Positions 27,025 through 36,017 of a DNA stretch of 64,000 nucleotides are shown here, in pieces. The translations under genes were made by a program, and so were the position numbers. Source of the DNA: Pseudomonas sp. efr-133-TYG-5 (lineage in GTDB: Bacteria > Pseudomonadota > Gammaproteobacteria > Pseudomonadales > Pseudomonadaceae); the NCBI RefSeq assembly GCF_030209175.1, contig NZ_JARVSM010000001.1:1860001-1924000 (forward strand), given 5' to 3'. Under the pieces are notes generated by a model. It saw nothing but the letters and a program-made list of their open reading frames with translations. It did not search any database and had not been told where the DNA came from. Positions within the stretch are counted from its first letter, which is position 1; each line of letters begins with the position of its first letter.

Positions 27025-28674
27025 TCAGTCCTTGGCCAATACGCCGTCGATCACTGCGCCCCGGCAGCCGGCAAACAGATCCAGATCATGACGGTACACC
27101 GAGCTGTGCACTTCCAGCAGGCCGAGCATGGAATGGAATAGGTTGTCCTGGCTCAGTGGCTTGTCGCGGCTCAGTTGCAGGCAATGGGTGTCGACCGAGT
27201 AGGCCTTCTGATAACTGTCGGAGAACCATGCCAGCATCGCCACATGCTTTTGCTGCTCCGGCGCCAGCATGTACGGCGTGCCATGCAGGAACAGGTTGTA
27301 TTCGCCCAGCGACTCGCCGTGGTCCGACAGGTACAGCATGGCGGTATCGACCTTGTCCTGATTGCTGCGCAGCACATCGATCAGGCTCGACAGCACATGA
27401 TCGGTGTACACCAGGGTGTTGTCGTAGCCGTTGACGATGCTTTCGCGGCTGCAGTTGTTCAGCGCATTGCTTTCGCACACCGGGGTGAAGTGCTCGTACT
27501 GCTTGGGATAGCGCTTGAAATACTCCGGGCCGTGGCTGCCCATCTGGTGCAGCACCAGCACCGTGTCCTTGTCCAGATGCTCGATGAAATCCTGCAGGCC
27601 CTGCAGGAGGATTTCGTCACGGCATTCGCTGTCGGCGCACAGGGTCGGGTCCTTGAGGTTGCTCACGTCCTGCAGGGTGACACGGTCGCAGGTGCCCTTG
27701 CAGCCCGACTGGTTGTCGCGCCAGATCACCTCGAGCCCGGCGCGCTTGAGCACATCGAGCAAGCCTTCTTCGTTCTTCGCCTTGCTCGCGTCGTAGTTCT
27801 GCCGGCCCATGTTGGAGAACATGCACGGCACCGACACCGCCGTTTCGGTGCCGCACGAATGCACATCGGTAAAGGCGATCAGCCCGGCTTCCTTGTCCAG
27901 TTCCGGCGTGGTGTCGCGCGGGTAGCCGAGGATGCCGAAGTTCTCCGCCCGGGCACTTTCGCCCACCACCAATACGGTCAGCGACTTGCGTGGCTGGTGC
28001 AGCAACGCCGGGTCACGCTGGGCGTCCTCGCCGATTTTCAGAAACGGCTGGCGGGCCGACACCAGTTGTTCACGCAGGTATCCGGCAGAGGCGCCGATGT
28101 AGTTGCTCGGCACCAGCATCAAACGCAATTCATGGTGATTGCGAAACAGTGAAGACAAGCCCTGATAGTTGGCCAGCGCAACCCCGCCGATGACCGCTAC
28201 CGAAGCGACACTGACAATAACTTTGCTGAGTAACTCGCGGTGCCAGCGCCGATAATTGACCGGTAACTTCCACAATAACCAGGACGGCAAGATACCCAGC
28301 ACCAATATATAAGCGAACAACTTCAACGAGAGCAGATCACGCACTTCCGTGGCATTGGTTTCGGCAAAGTTGCGCAACATTCCGGCATCGATCATCACGC
28401 CGTACTGACTCATGAAATAAGCCACGCCGGCACTGATCAGAAACATCAGCGTCAGCAACGGCTTCAGCACCGCACGGAATGCCAGCAGAGTCAGCACCAG
28501 ATTGAACGCGGCGACGATCATCACCGCGAATGCAGCGCGCATGGCAATGCCCCTGCCGTCGCTGGCAGTGATCTGGAAAAGGTGTTGCCAAAGAACAAAG
28601 TTGAATCCGAGCAAAAGAAAGGCGCTGGCCAACAACGTCACCCATTCCGGGCGCACGGCTTTTAACTTCAACAT
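27025..28674 (-). CDS. eptA: Phosphoethanolamine transferase (EptA-like)
   Basis: A 549-residue inner-membrane enzyme that adds phosphoethanolamine to lipid A, reducing polymyxin binding. The N-terminal half has five membrane helices (about residues 10-170). The periplasmic sulfatase-like domain carries E239 in 'VVGESARAENFG', the nucleophile T278 in 'CGTETAVSVPCMF' (C274 and C284 probable disulfide) and 'LSDHGESLGE' with metal-binding Asp/His. A ColR-box-like sequence lies 100 bases upstream. It is transcribed divergently from the MFS gene. No pmrAB genes are in this window. Confidence 0.93.
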   Translation of the reverse strand: MLKLKAVRPEWVTLLASAFLLLGFNFVLWQHLFQITASDGRGIAMRAAFAVMIVAAFNLVLTLLAFRAVLKPLLTLMFLISAGVAYFMSQYGVMIDAGMLRNFAETNATEVRDLLSLKLFAYILVLGILPSWLLWKLPVNYRRWHRELLSKVIVSVASVAVIGGVALANYQGLSSLFRNHHELRLMLVPSNYIGASAGYLREQLVSARQPFLKIGEDAQRDPALLHQPRKSLTVLVVGESARAENFGILGYPRDTTPELDKEAGLIAFTDVHSCGTETAVSVPCMFSNMGRQNYDASKAKNEEGLLDVLKRAGLEVIWRDNQSGCKGTCDRVTLQDVSNLKDPTLCADSECRDEILLQGLQDFIEHLDKDTVLVLHQMGSHGPEYFKRYPKQYEHFTPVCESNALNNCSRESIVNGYDNTLVYTDHVLSSLIDVLRSNQDKVDTAMLYLSDHGESLGEYNLFLHGTPYMLAPEQQKHVAMLAWFSDSYQKAYSVDTHCLQLSRDKPLSQDNLFHSMLGLLEVHSSVYRHDLDLFAGCRGAVIDGVLAKD

Positions 28675-28773
28675 AATGAGGGGCTATTTCCTGAAAAGAA
28701 GCGCCAGCGTCAATTGTGAAAATTTCATTGACTCAGACGGCAAAAACTTTAAGCAGTCGCCCATCAATTTTTT

Positions 28774-28789
28774 GTGAAAAAGAAGCCAA
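28774..28789 (-). promoter_or_regulatory. Candidate ColR box upstream of eptA
   Basis: On the minus strand this reads TTGGCTTCTTTTTCAC. From memory, the ColR consensus is (T/C)(T/C)NA(C/G)NN(T/C)TTTTTCAC; the site matches everything but the fourth position (G for A). It ends 100 bases before the eptA start. ColRS is known to activate eptA-type genes in Pseudomonas when zinc is high. Confidence 0.5.
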
Positions 28790-28830
28790 CGATTAGTTGG
28801 CTCATGGCATTACGCGAAAACTTGTCAGGT

Positions 28831-28849
28831 ATTTGAGAATGATTCAAAT
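28831..28849. promoter_or_regulatory. 19-bp dyad in the eptA/MFS divergent region
   Basis: ATTTGA-GAATGAT-TCAAAT is a perfect 6-bp inverted repeat around a 7-base centre, upstream of the MFS gene. It superficially resembles half of a Fur box (GAATGAT) but does not match the 19-bp palindrome well. The cognate regulator is unknown. Confidence 0.3.
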
Positions 28850-28995
28850 CCGGTTTTGCAGAAGTCTGCGCATTGCCCATCGCCAGCAGTGCGCGCAGGG
28901 CGTATCGGCTTTTTAAATACCGATGCCGATTTTCTGGTTTGCCCTGCCAGCCCTGCTGCCCGCCTAATCGCGGTCTCCGGTTCAAAGGTCTGCTG

Positions 28996-30180
28996 ATGGA
29001 ACTCACTCGCACCGCCTCTCGCCCTGCCGTGTGGCTGATGTTCGGCATCATCCTCGTCGGCCTCAACCTGCGCCCGTCGATGGCGGCGGTCGGCCCGCTG
29101 CTGTCGGCGATTCGCGGCGACATACCGCTGAGCTTCAGCCTGGCAGCGCTGTTGACCCTGTTGCCGGTCATGGCCATGGGTCTGGCGATGTTTTTCGGGA
29201 TCGCCATCAGCCAGCGCCTGGGCGAGCAACGCACGGTCCTGCTGTCGCTGCTGATCATCGGCCTGGCGACGCTGTCGCGGCTGATGCTCGATTCGGCGGC
29301 GCAGTTGATTGCCAGCGCGGTGCTCGCCGGGATCGGCATTGCCATGATTCAGGCGCTGATGCCGGCACTGATCAAGTCGCGCTTTGCCGACAACGTGGCG
29401 CTGTGCATGGGCCTGTACATCACCTCGATCATGGGCGGGGCGGCGCTTGCCGCTTCGTTTGCGCCACGGGTGATGGCACAGACCGGCGATTGGCGCAGCG
29501 GCCTGGCGATCTGGGCAGCATTGGCATTGCTGGCCTTGCTGTGCTGGTGCACGCAACGGCCGGGCACCGTGGCCGAGCCGTCAGCCCCCCTCGCAAAAGC
29601 GACTTTCTGGAACAATTCCCGCGCCTGGCTGCTGGCGATCTTCTTCGGCCTCGGCACGGCGTCCTACACCTGCGTCCTGGCCTGGCTCGCCCCGTATTAC
29701 GTCGAGCAGGGCTGGAGCGAACAGGATGCCGGCCTGTTGTTAGGTTTTCTGACGGCCATGGAGGTGATTTCCGGCCTGGTGGTTCCGGCCATTGCCAATC
29801 GCAGCCGTGACCGCCGCCCGATCCTGACAGCGCTGCTCGGGCTGATCATCGTTGGTTTCTGCGGGTTGATCCTCAGCCCGCAGCAGTACAGCCTGCTCTG
29901 GCCGTGCCTGCTGGGGTTGGGAATCGGCGGCCTGTTTCCGCTGAGTCTGATCGTCGCCCTCGACCATCTCGACAGCCCGCAACGCGCCGGCAGCCTGGTC
30001 GCGTTCGTGCAAGGCATCGGCTATCTGATCGCCGGCCTGTCGCCGCTGCTGGCCGGGATCATTCGCGATCGACTGGGCAGTTTCGAAGGGGCCTGGTGGT
30101 CGCTGGCGGCGGTGGTCGGGGTGATGCTGCTGATTGCGCAGCGCTTCGATCCACGGCATTACGCCCGGCATATTCGCTGA
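28996..30180 (+). CDS. CynX/NimT-family MFS transporter
   Basis: A 394-residue 12-helix major facilitator. The start 'MELTRTASRPAVWLMFGIIL' and 'GLNLRPSMAAVGPLLSAI' match the CynX/NimT group (cyanate permease, nitroimidazole resistance), where this L-x-R-P motif is diagnostic. 'VEQGWSEQDAGLLLGFLTAMEV' starts the second half. ATG 28996 follows AAAGG. The substrate is not predictable; family members often export small organic compounds. It is divergent from eptA. Confidence 0.85.
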   Translation: MELTRTASRPAVWLMFGIILVGLNLRPSMAAVGPLLSAIRGDIPLSFSLAALLTLLPVMAMGLAMFFGIAISQRLGEQRTVLLSLLIIGLATLSRLMLDSAAQLIASAVLAGIGIAMIQALMPALIKSRFADNVALCMGLYITSIMGGAALAASFAPRVMAQTGDWRSGLAIWAALALLALLCWCTQRPGTVAEPSAPLAKATFWNNSRAWLLAIFFGLGTASYTCVLAWLAPYYVEQGWSEQDAGLLLGFLTAMEVISGLVVPAIANRSRDRRPILTALLGLIIVGFCGLILSPQQYSLLWPCLLGLGIGGLFPLSLIVALDHLDSPQRAGSLVAFVQGIGYLIAGLSPLLAGIIRDRLGSFEGAWWSLAAVVGVMLLIAQRFDPRHYARHIR

Positions 30181-30386
30181 GGCCCCTGACGCCTGCAGCC
30201 GCCGAGATAAAGGCTTCTGGCCAGCTTTTCGCGCTTTATCGGGCGACGTCGTGTTGTTAAAAGTTTCTGTCCCACAACTGACCGTGAAATGTCCTACAAG
30301 GCTTTCTCCTGGCACCATCGTTCCGTTAGGATCGTTCGCACACGTTTGCGCGGATTCGGCGCAAGGAGCAAAGCAGGACGGAACGG

Positions 30387-31322
30387 ATGCTGAACAGTAA
30401 CTTGCTAAGAAAGCTCGATATGCAGGACCTCATGGTGTTTATCGCCGTGTATGAGCAAAGCAGCGTCACCGATGTTTCGGAAACGCTGTTCGTCAGTCAG
30501 TCGACTGTCAGTTACTGCCTGAAAAAATTGCGCACCAGTTTCGAAGACGAGTTGTTCATCAATACCCGCACCGGCATGCGTCCGACCTACAAGGCCAGCA
30601 GCATGTACGGCCATGTGCAGAAAATCCTCGAAAGCATCAATCTCTGCCACGCCGGCGCCGCCGCCTTCGACCCCACCGCTCAACCGGTGACCTTCAATAT
30701 CTGCGCCCCGGAATACTTCGAACAACTGATCCTGCCGCGCCTGCTCAAGCGTTTCGACTTCGACGACCTGCCGGTGATGGTCAACATGCACAAGTTCGAG
30801 ACCGACGTCCCCGCCGACGAACTGCGCGACGGCAGCCTCGACCTGGTGATCTGTTTCGGCCCGCACTTCCACCGTCAGCACAGCGACCTGAAATCACGCA
30901 AGCTGCTCGAAGATGACCTGGTCTGCGTCTTCGACAAACGCGCCACGCCGCTGGAGCCGCGCCTGAGCCTGCAAGCCTTCACCGAACGCCGCCACGTGTT
31001 CCCGACGCCCTGGATGTCGACCACCAACATGGTCGACGGCTGGCTCGCACGCCAGGCACAGAAGCGCCAGATCGTCGCGCGCTCCAACAGCTACAGCGCA
31101 GCGTTGAAGATGATCACCGGCACGGACTTCATCCTCACGCTGCCGCGCCGGATTCAGCGTCTGCTGACCAACGAGGCCGTGTTCAATCATTGCGAGGCGC
31201 CGAATGGCCTGCCGGGCTTCACCCTCGACATGCAATGGAGCCACAACGCCGAGCAGGACAGCGCCAACGTCTGGCTGCGCGAACAGATCATCAAGACCTG
31301 CGCGGAGCTGGAAGCGGCCTGA
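30387..31322 (+). CDS. LysR-family transcriptional regulator
   Basis: A 311-residue LysR regulator. The winged helix-turn-helix is 'SSVTDVSETLFVSQSTVSYCLKKLRTSFEDELF' (about residues 22-55, quoted only in part as the family pattern), followed by a substrate-binding domain from about residue 100. 'DSLDLVICFGPHFHRQ' replaces the usual D..I... region, suggesting a NodD/SyrM-like ligand pocket. It converges on the CHM isomerase gene, with only 3 bases between the stops. The target is unknown; the isomerase is the obvious neighbour. Confidence 0.88.
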   Translation: MLNSNLLRKLDMQDLMVFIAVYEQSSVTDVSETLFVSQSTVSYCLKKLRTSFEDELFINTRTGMRPTYKASSMYGHVQKILESINLCHAGAAAFDPTAQPVTFNICAPEYFEQLILPRLLKRFDFDDLPVMVNMHKFETDVPADELRDGSLDLVICFGPHFHRQHSDLKSRKLLEDDLVCVFDKRATPLEPRLSLQAFTERRHVFPTPWMSTTNMVDGWLARQAQKRQIVARSNSYSAALKMITGTDFILTLPRRIQRLLTNEAVFNHCEAPNGLPGFTLDMQWSHNAEQDSANVWLREQIIKTCAELEAA

Positions 31323-31325
31323 TTG

Positions 31326-31691
31326 CTACACGCCAATCGCGGTTTTGCTGTAGGCGTCGCGATCGATGTCGAGCAGTTCGACGCACAGCTGCACTTCCAC
31401 CCCGGCCGGCCATTCGCACAGTTCCTGCAACACCGCCAGCAGGCTTTCCGAGAGCTGTTTCTTGATCTGCGGCGAACGGCCGCTGAGCAGCGCCAGCTTC
31501 ACATGGACAAAGGCCCGCTCGCCCATGGAAGTGCCGACCTTGAAGGTTTCCACCTTGACCGCGCGGCTCTTGATATCGAACTCCGCCGCGAACTGACCAG
31601 AGCCCACCAGGATGTTGTTGAGCCGGATCAACGCGACATCGGCGTTCAATTGCGGCAGGTTGGCGGTGTATTCCATGTGCAGGTGTGGCAT
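31326..31691 (-). CDS. 5-carboxymethyl-2-hydroxymuconate delta-isomerase family protein
   Basis: A 121-residue member of the CHMI family (tautomerase superfamily). Pro1 is exposed after Met removal (MPHLHMEYTANL), as required by the catalytic mechanism. 'VGTSMGERAFVHVKLALLSGRS' (in two parts) is the conserved block with Arg residues. In the homoprotocatechuate pathway it isomerises CHM, but no hpa genes are nearby, so the physiological substrate is uncertain. GGAG precedes ATG 31691. It sits downstream of a LysR gene and convergent with another. Confidence 0.85.
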   Translation of the reverse strand: MPHLHMEYTANLPQLNADVALIRLNNILVGSGQFAAEFDIKSRAVKVETFKVGTSMGERAFVHVKLALLSGRSPQIKKQLSESLLAVLQELCEWPAGVEVQLCVELLDIDRDAYSKTAIGV

Positions 31692-31736
31692 CGGGATGCT
31701 CCAGTCAGGCGGCAGAAAGAGCGTACATATAACACA

Positions 31737-31767
31737 GCAGCGCCACGCGCCCATGCGCTGGCGCTGC
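31737..31767. terminator. Hairpin between LysR and CHMI genes
   Basis: GCAGCGCCA (31737-31745) pairs with TGGCGCTGC (31759-31767) around a 13-base loop. It lies after the stop of the LysR gene that ends at 31796 (minus strand) and ahead of the CHMI gene. There is no clear U-run, so it may attenuate rather than terminate. Confidence 0.4.
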
Positions 31768-31795
31768 ACAGAGGCGCCTTTATATGGCGGCGCGT

Positions 31796-32716
31796 CTAGA
31801 CCGGCGAATGCGCCCGTTCACTCATGAATGCCTCCAGCCGCGAACGCAGCCAGCGTTCGGCCGGGTCGCTGTCGACGTGACTGAGCCAGACCATCGACAG
31901 GTCCAGTGTCGGGGTCTTGAACGGGAACGGCTCCTTGAACAGCAGCCCCGAGGCCGCCATGGCTTCGGCGGTGTAGTCCGGCAGACTGGCAATCAGGTCG
32001 GTGCCGGCCAGGAGCGCCGGCAGCGAGCTGTACTGCGGCACCGACAGCACCACCTGGCGGGTACGACCGAGCTCCGCCAGCCATTCATCGGCGTAGCCGC
32101 TGACGTTGGCGGTGTGCGACACCAGTACATGCGGACGGGCGCAATATTCGTCGAGGGTCAGCGGCTTGTCGGAGGCATCGGCGCGCAGGATGCTCGGCTG
32201 GATGTGCCGCAGCAGCTTGCGCTTGGCATTGGCCGGCAGACCGCGGGTCTGGCTGATGCCGACGGTGATATCGCCGGCGGCCAGCAAGTCGGGAATCCGC
32301 CAGTAATCGACGTGCTGCACCACAAACACCACGCTCGGTGCTTCCTGACGCAAGGCACGCAACAGTGGCGGCAGCAGGCCGAATTCGACGTCGTCGGACA
32401 GGCCGATGCGGAAGGTCATGGTGCTGACCGCCGGATCGAAGTCGCGGGTCAGGCTCAGCGCGACCGACAGCGAATCCAGTGCAGGCTTGAGATGGCGGAA
32501 GATGTCTTCGGCGCGGGCCGTCGGCTCCATGCGGTGGCCGACGCGGATGAACAACGGATCGTTGAGCATGGTGCGCAAGCGATTGAGCGCCGAACTGATG
32601 GTCGGCTGGCCGAGAAACAGCTTCTCGGCGGCCCGCGTCACGTTGCGTTCGAGCATCAAGGTTTCAAACACCACCATCAGGTTGATGTCGGCCTTGCGAA
32701 GTTCATTGCGGTTCAT
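31796..32716 (-). CDS. LysR-family transcriptional regulator
   Basis: A 306-residue LysR regulator with an N-terminal helix-turn-helix ('VTRAAEKLFLGQPTISSAL', about residues 26-45) and a substrate-binding domain from about residue 95. 'LRTMLNDPLFIRVGHRMEPT' is typical of the NodD/PcpR-like subgroup. ATG 32716 follows GGGGG. A dyad with a T-N11-A core lies 47 bases upstream, consistent with autoregulation. The next gene in the same direction is the CHM isomerase, which it may control. Confidence 0.88.
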   Translation of the reverse strand: MNRNELRKADINLMVVFETLMLERNVTRAAEKLFLGQPTISSALNRLRTMLNDPLFIRVGHRMEPTARAEDIFRHLKPALDSLSVALSLTRDFDPAVSTMTFRIGLSDDVEFGLLPPLLRALRQEAPSVVFVVQHVDYWRIPDLLAAGDITVGISQTRGLPANAKRKLLRHIQPSILRADASDKPLTLDEYCARPHVLVSHTANVSGYADEWLAELGRTRQVVLSVPQYSSLPALLAGTDLIASLPDYTAEAMAASGLLFKEPFPFKTPTLDLSMVWLSHVDSDPAERWLRSRLEAFMSERAHSPV

Positions 32717-32762
32717 CCATTGCCCCCCGGTCCCCAGACTGAAGCGCAGTGTAGAAATGTCT

Positions 32763-32777
32763 GTAGAGAGCGTCTAC
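32763..32777. promoter_or_regulatory. Candidate LysR box (T-N11-A dyad)
   Basis: GTAGA-GAGCG-TCTAC is a 5-bp inverted repeat whose T64 and A76 are exactly 11 bases apart, matching the LysR core. It lies 47 bases upstream of the LysR start at 32716, so autoregulation by that LysR is the simplest reading. Confidence 0.5.
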
Positions 32778-32821
32778 GTGCCGCCGCCCCCGACCGGCAC
32801 GATTACCGACGGCGCCGCCGT

Positions 32822-34924
32822 TCAATGGACGGTCAGCGCGATTAATCCGACGGCCAGTTTGCGTGGGTCTTTGCTCACGCCAAGCTCTCCCGGGCTGATC
32901 GCATTGGGGTACTTCAGCTGTATGCGCAGCAGCCCCTCGCGCGCGATCAGTTGCCGTACCTCGGCCGGCAGCGCGATGTCGAGCCGGCTCGGATCAGGCT
33001 TGAGCAACCGCGTGGACAGTACGCGCACATCGTTGACGAACACTTCCAGGGCCTGCTCGGGGTGCGCCGGCGCGAGCATGGCCGTGGTTTCCAGCGACAC
33101 TGAATGCAAGCCTGCCGCCGGCCGCAAGACGATTTGCGACTCGTTGCCCTCCGACCAGGTTCCCCACGGCTCGTTGTACGACCAACCCTTGCCCAGGTAA
33201 TCCACTGCCGGGCTCGCGGCGCTGAACACCACGCGCTCGCCTTGCTGCAGTTGCGGAATCAGCTGCAGCGGATCGATTGCCGTCAAGTGTGGACAATCGC
33301 CGCACTGCTTCCAGCCCGGCGCCAGTACGTTGAAACCGTCGATTCTGGCGAGCACATCGGTCTCACGGTTCAACGTCTGCGCGGCCTGCAGCAGCGTGCG
33401 ATTGTCCAGCACGTAGAGGGTGTCCGGCGTGTAGTGCCCCGAATCGAGCATGCCCTGCATCTGAACCTGCGCCGCGTCGGTGGCCAAGGTGCTGACCCGT
33501 CCCAGATAAATCGCGTTGGTCGCCAGGTGATGGGTCTGCGCGTAATCGGCAAGCGCCATCCAGTGCTCGGAATAATTCTGCGGGCGCAGCCAGCGTACGT
33601 TCTGATAGTGCCTGGCCGCCTGCGCCCAGAATGGATCGACCAGCGGCGTCTTCCATTTGGGTGCCGGCGGGGTCATGAAGAAATCACGCGAGACGGCCCA
33701 GCCGACACGCGTATCCGCCACCTGGATGACCAGCGCGAGGCTCAGCAGCATCAGCGCCGTGCGCGGGCGATGTCCACGCACCACCAGAAACAGGATGACG
33801 AACATCGCCATGTACATGACCGGCCAGATCATCCGCCCCGCGCCACGGAAAATCGTCGCCACCGCCACCACCGCATCCGGCAGGGGAATCTGCAGTTCGA
33901 ACGAACCGATGCCGATGTTGTTGGAGACCGCGAAGATCGCCAGACCGATCAGCGCCAGCAGCAGCAACGGATATCGGCGAATCCGCGAACCGAGGTCACC
34001 GGTGCCTTGCAGCAGGATCACCAGGGCGCAGATGAGCAGGAACATCACGCCCAGCCCCGGGAAAGCGAACCCGTCGCCGTCGCCCACCACACCGGGCATG
34101 TCCTGCAAGGTGTAGGACCAGGTCCCGGCATCGAAAAAGCTCAGGACGTTCGCCCGGTACAAGCCATAGCCCTGCAGCGCCAGGCCGCTGTCACCGACAC
34201 TGAAGTACCCCGCTTGCCAGCAGCACAGACTGACCAGCAGGAACAGGCCGATGAATTCGCCCAGCACCTGCGCGGGTGCCAGGCGTCGGCAGGCTTTGGC
34301 AGCGAGATCGGCGATCCAGATCAAGGCGACCATCGCCAGCAGATAGGCATGCACCAGCGCGGTCGCGGCCAGGAGCACGCCCCACGCCAGGCGGCGTTTT
34401 TCGGTAAACGGGCGCAGCGCCAGATAAAGCGCGGCCAGCAACAGAAAATGCCCGCCGAGGGACAAATGCACGCCCATCCGGATAATCATTGCCGGGACGA
34501 ACAGAAACAACCCGGCCCCGAGCAGGCGCAACGCCACGCTGCGGCTGACCAGGCCCATCAACTTCCAGGCAAACCAGCTTTGCAGGATGAAACAGGTCAG
34601 AAGCCACAGCCCGAGGTACTGGAACGGCTCCGGCAGGACACTCGAAAATGGCTTGAAGATCAGCGCGAACAGCGGATTGGAATCCGAGAAGATCACCGCA
34701 TTGCTCAACTCCAGCCCGTAAGTCGGATTGAGCCCCAGGGGAAACGCCCACGGCGAATGGCGGAAAAACGCCCAGCCCAGGTAGTGCGTGGCCGGATCGC
34801 CCTGGCCCAGCCAGGCGATGTTCAGCGGGTTCAGTGCCCGTGGACCAACCACGATCAGAAAAGCGCAGATGCCTAACAGGATCGGCAGCAGGACTGTCGC
34901 CCGGCGTGTTACGGAAGACTTCAT
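32822..34924 (-). CDS. Large polytopic GT-C-like membrane protein (DUF6311-like) of Gtr operon
   Basis: A 700-residue protein. Residues 1-420 have roughly 11-12 hydrophobic helices; residues 430-700 are a hydrophilic periplasmic domain ending in a beta-rich region. The first large loop reads 'AWLGQGDPATHYLGWAFF', where an Asp right after the first helix (about residue 45) is what GT-C glycosyltransferases use as catalytic base. The family is probably DUF6311, from memory. Its start overlaps the gtrA stop (ATGA, 34921-34924). It should be the serotype-specific transferase that uses the flipped lipid-linked sugar, but no sugar can be named. Confidence 0.6.
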   Translation of the reverse strand: MKSSVTRRATVLLPILLGICAFLIVVGPRALNPLNIAWLGQGDPATHYLGWAFFRHSPWAFPLGLNPTYGLELSNAVIFSDSNPLFALIFKPFSSVLPEPFQYLGLWLLTCFILQSWFAWKLMGLVSRSVALRLLGAGLFLFVPAMIIRMGVHLSLGGHFLLLAALYLALRPFTEKRRLAWGVLLAATALVHAYLLAMVALIWIADLAAKACRRLAPAQVLGEFIGLFLLVSLCCWQAGYFSVGDSGLALQGYGLYRANVLSFFDAGTWSYTLQDMPGVVGDGDGFAFPGLGVMFLLICALVILLQGTGDLGSRIRRYPLLLLALIGLAIFAVSNNIGIGSFELQIPLPDAVVAVATIFRGAGRMIWPVMYMAMFVILFLVVRGHRPRTALMLLSLALVIQVADTRVGWAVSRDFFMTPPAPKWKTPLVDPFWAQAARHYQNVRWLRPQNYSEHWMALADYAQTHHLATNAIYLGRVSTLATDAAQVQMQGMLDSGHYTPDTLYVLDNRTLLQAAQTLNRETDVLARIDGFNVLAPGWKQCGDCPHLTAIDPLQLIPQLQQGERVVFSAASPAVDYLGKGWSYNEPWGTWSEGNESQIVLRPAAGLHSVSLETTAMLAPAHPEQALEVFVNDVRVLSTRLLKPDPSRLDIALPAEVRQLIAREGLLRIQLKYPNAISPGELGVSKDPRKLAVGLIALTVH

Positions 34925-35307
34925 CGATAGGTCCAGAAATTGTGCAAGACAAACGTGAATGCCGGGACCGTCAACGCCACTGCGACGATGCCCAACAGAT
35001 AGTGCAGACCGGCCATCTGCGCCGCCCAGGCGACAACCATTGCCAACAGCAGCCCACCCGCCGAGACCAGCAGAAAACGCAGCAGCGTTCTGCCCTGCAG
35101 GCGTGCAGAGAAACTCCAGGTGGTATTGATCAGGTAAGACACCACGGTCGCCACCGCGAATGCCACACCGTTGGCGATGGGCGGCAGCGGCGCCACGAAG
35201 TGGATGAACAGCACCGCGACCAGCGCATGCAGCGCGGTGACGAACACACCGGTCACGGCAAAACGCAGGCCGCGCTGGATCAACGCTGACTTTTCGCCTG
35301 GCGTCAC
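34921..35307 (-). CDS. GtrA-family membrane protein (lipid-linked sugar flippase candidate)
   Basis: A 128-residue protein with four hydrophobic helices (about residues 10-30, 36-58, 72-95, 101-122) and the GtrA pattern 'FAVATVVSYLINTTWSFS' followed by a second '.F.LHNFWTYR' near the C-terminus. GtrA proteins flip undecaprenyl-phosphate glucose. GTG 35307 overlaps the methyltransferase TGA (GTGA), showing translational coupling; its stop also overlaps the downstream gene by 4 bases. Confidence 0.8.
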   Translation of the reverse strand: MTPGEKSALIQRGLRFAVTGVFVTALHALVAVLFIHFVAPLPPIANGVAFAVATVVSYLINTTWSFSARLQGRTLLRFLLVSAGGLLLAMVVAWAAQMAGLHYLLGIVAVALTVPAFTFVLHNFWTYR

Positions 35308-36014
35308 GGTTTTTGCGCCAGGACGAAAACACTCAAACCGGCCAGTCGGTTGCTGCTCATCAGCGGCAGTTCCAGCTGGCACAGCGTCTTGAGCACGCCG
35401 TTGACCCAGGGATGATGGCGCTTGAGTTGCGAACGCGGGGCAGCGTCCGTCGTACCGCCGGGCAGCAGGCGCAACGCCGCGGCAATCGGGAACACCGCGC
35501 CGAAATAGTAGGCACCACGCTGTACCGTCAAACCGGCATCGCGCGCCAGGCGTTCGAACTGCGCCAAGGTGTAGCGGCGTTTGTGTTCGAGGAAGTCATC
35601 GTGCCCGCTCCACAGGAAGCGGAATGCTGGCACGGTCATCAGGAAGCGGCTGCCGGACGGCACTTTGTCGACGTAGGACTGCAGCAGACCGAGGTCGTCA
35701 TCGACGTGCTCGAGCACGTCCATGAGCAACACCAGGTCGGCATCCACCGTATCGATCGAGCGGCGGTAATGCACCGGCTTGCCGGCCGTGGATGCACTGG
35801 AGTCGGCGGGGTAACTGATATCCACGCACCACGCTTCACGGGCGTCAGTGTGGGTCAGCAAGTGATGCGAGAAAAAACCGGAACCGGCGCCCACGTCGAG
35901 AATGCGCCCGATCGGCGCATCACCCAACAGACGCCGGGTGGCCGCGGCTTTGGAGCAGTAATACCAATGCTCGCCGATGCTGTCGCCGAGAATGTCGGTT
36001 TCCTTGAGATCCAT
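35304..36014 (-). CDS. Class I SAM-dependent methyltransferase of Gtr operon
   Basis: A 236-residue methyltransferase. Motif I is 'RILDVGAGSGFFSHHLL' (about residues 37-53), 'LVLLMDVLEHVDDDLGLL' is motif IV, and 'VPAFRFLWSGHDDFLEHKRRYTL' (in parts) is the family-typical lid. ATG 36014 follows the GT2 stop by 3 bases. Its position inside a gtr-like operon suggests it methylates a sugar or lipid carrier that GT2 makes. It is not a standard member of gtrABC clusters. Confidence 0.85.
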   Translation of the reverse strand: MDLKETDILGDSIGEHWYYCSKAAATRRLLGDAPIGRILDVGAGSGFFSHHLLTHTDAREAWCVDISYPADSSASTAGKPVHYRRSIDTVDADLVLLMDVLEHVDDDLGLLQSYVDKVPSGSRFLMTVPAFRFLWSGHDDFLEHKRRYTLAQFERLARDAGLTVQRGAYYFGAVFPIAAALRLLPGGTTDAAPRSQLKRHHPWVNGVLKTLCQLELPLMSSNRLAGLSVFVLAQKP

Positions 36015-36017
36015 GGA

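Noticed and set aside
28784..28802. Hairpin AGCCAAC-GATTA-GTTGGCT followed on the minus strand by a T-rich tract, looking like a small RNA terminator
   Set aside because: No promoter or gene precedes it at a sensible distance on that strand, and the T-rich tract is part of the ColR-like box; an sRNA cannot be supported.
28831..28849. Fur box upstream of the MFS gene
   Set aside because: Only GAATGAT matches; the 19-bp Fur palindrome is not satisfied. Listed only as an unassigned dyad.
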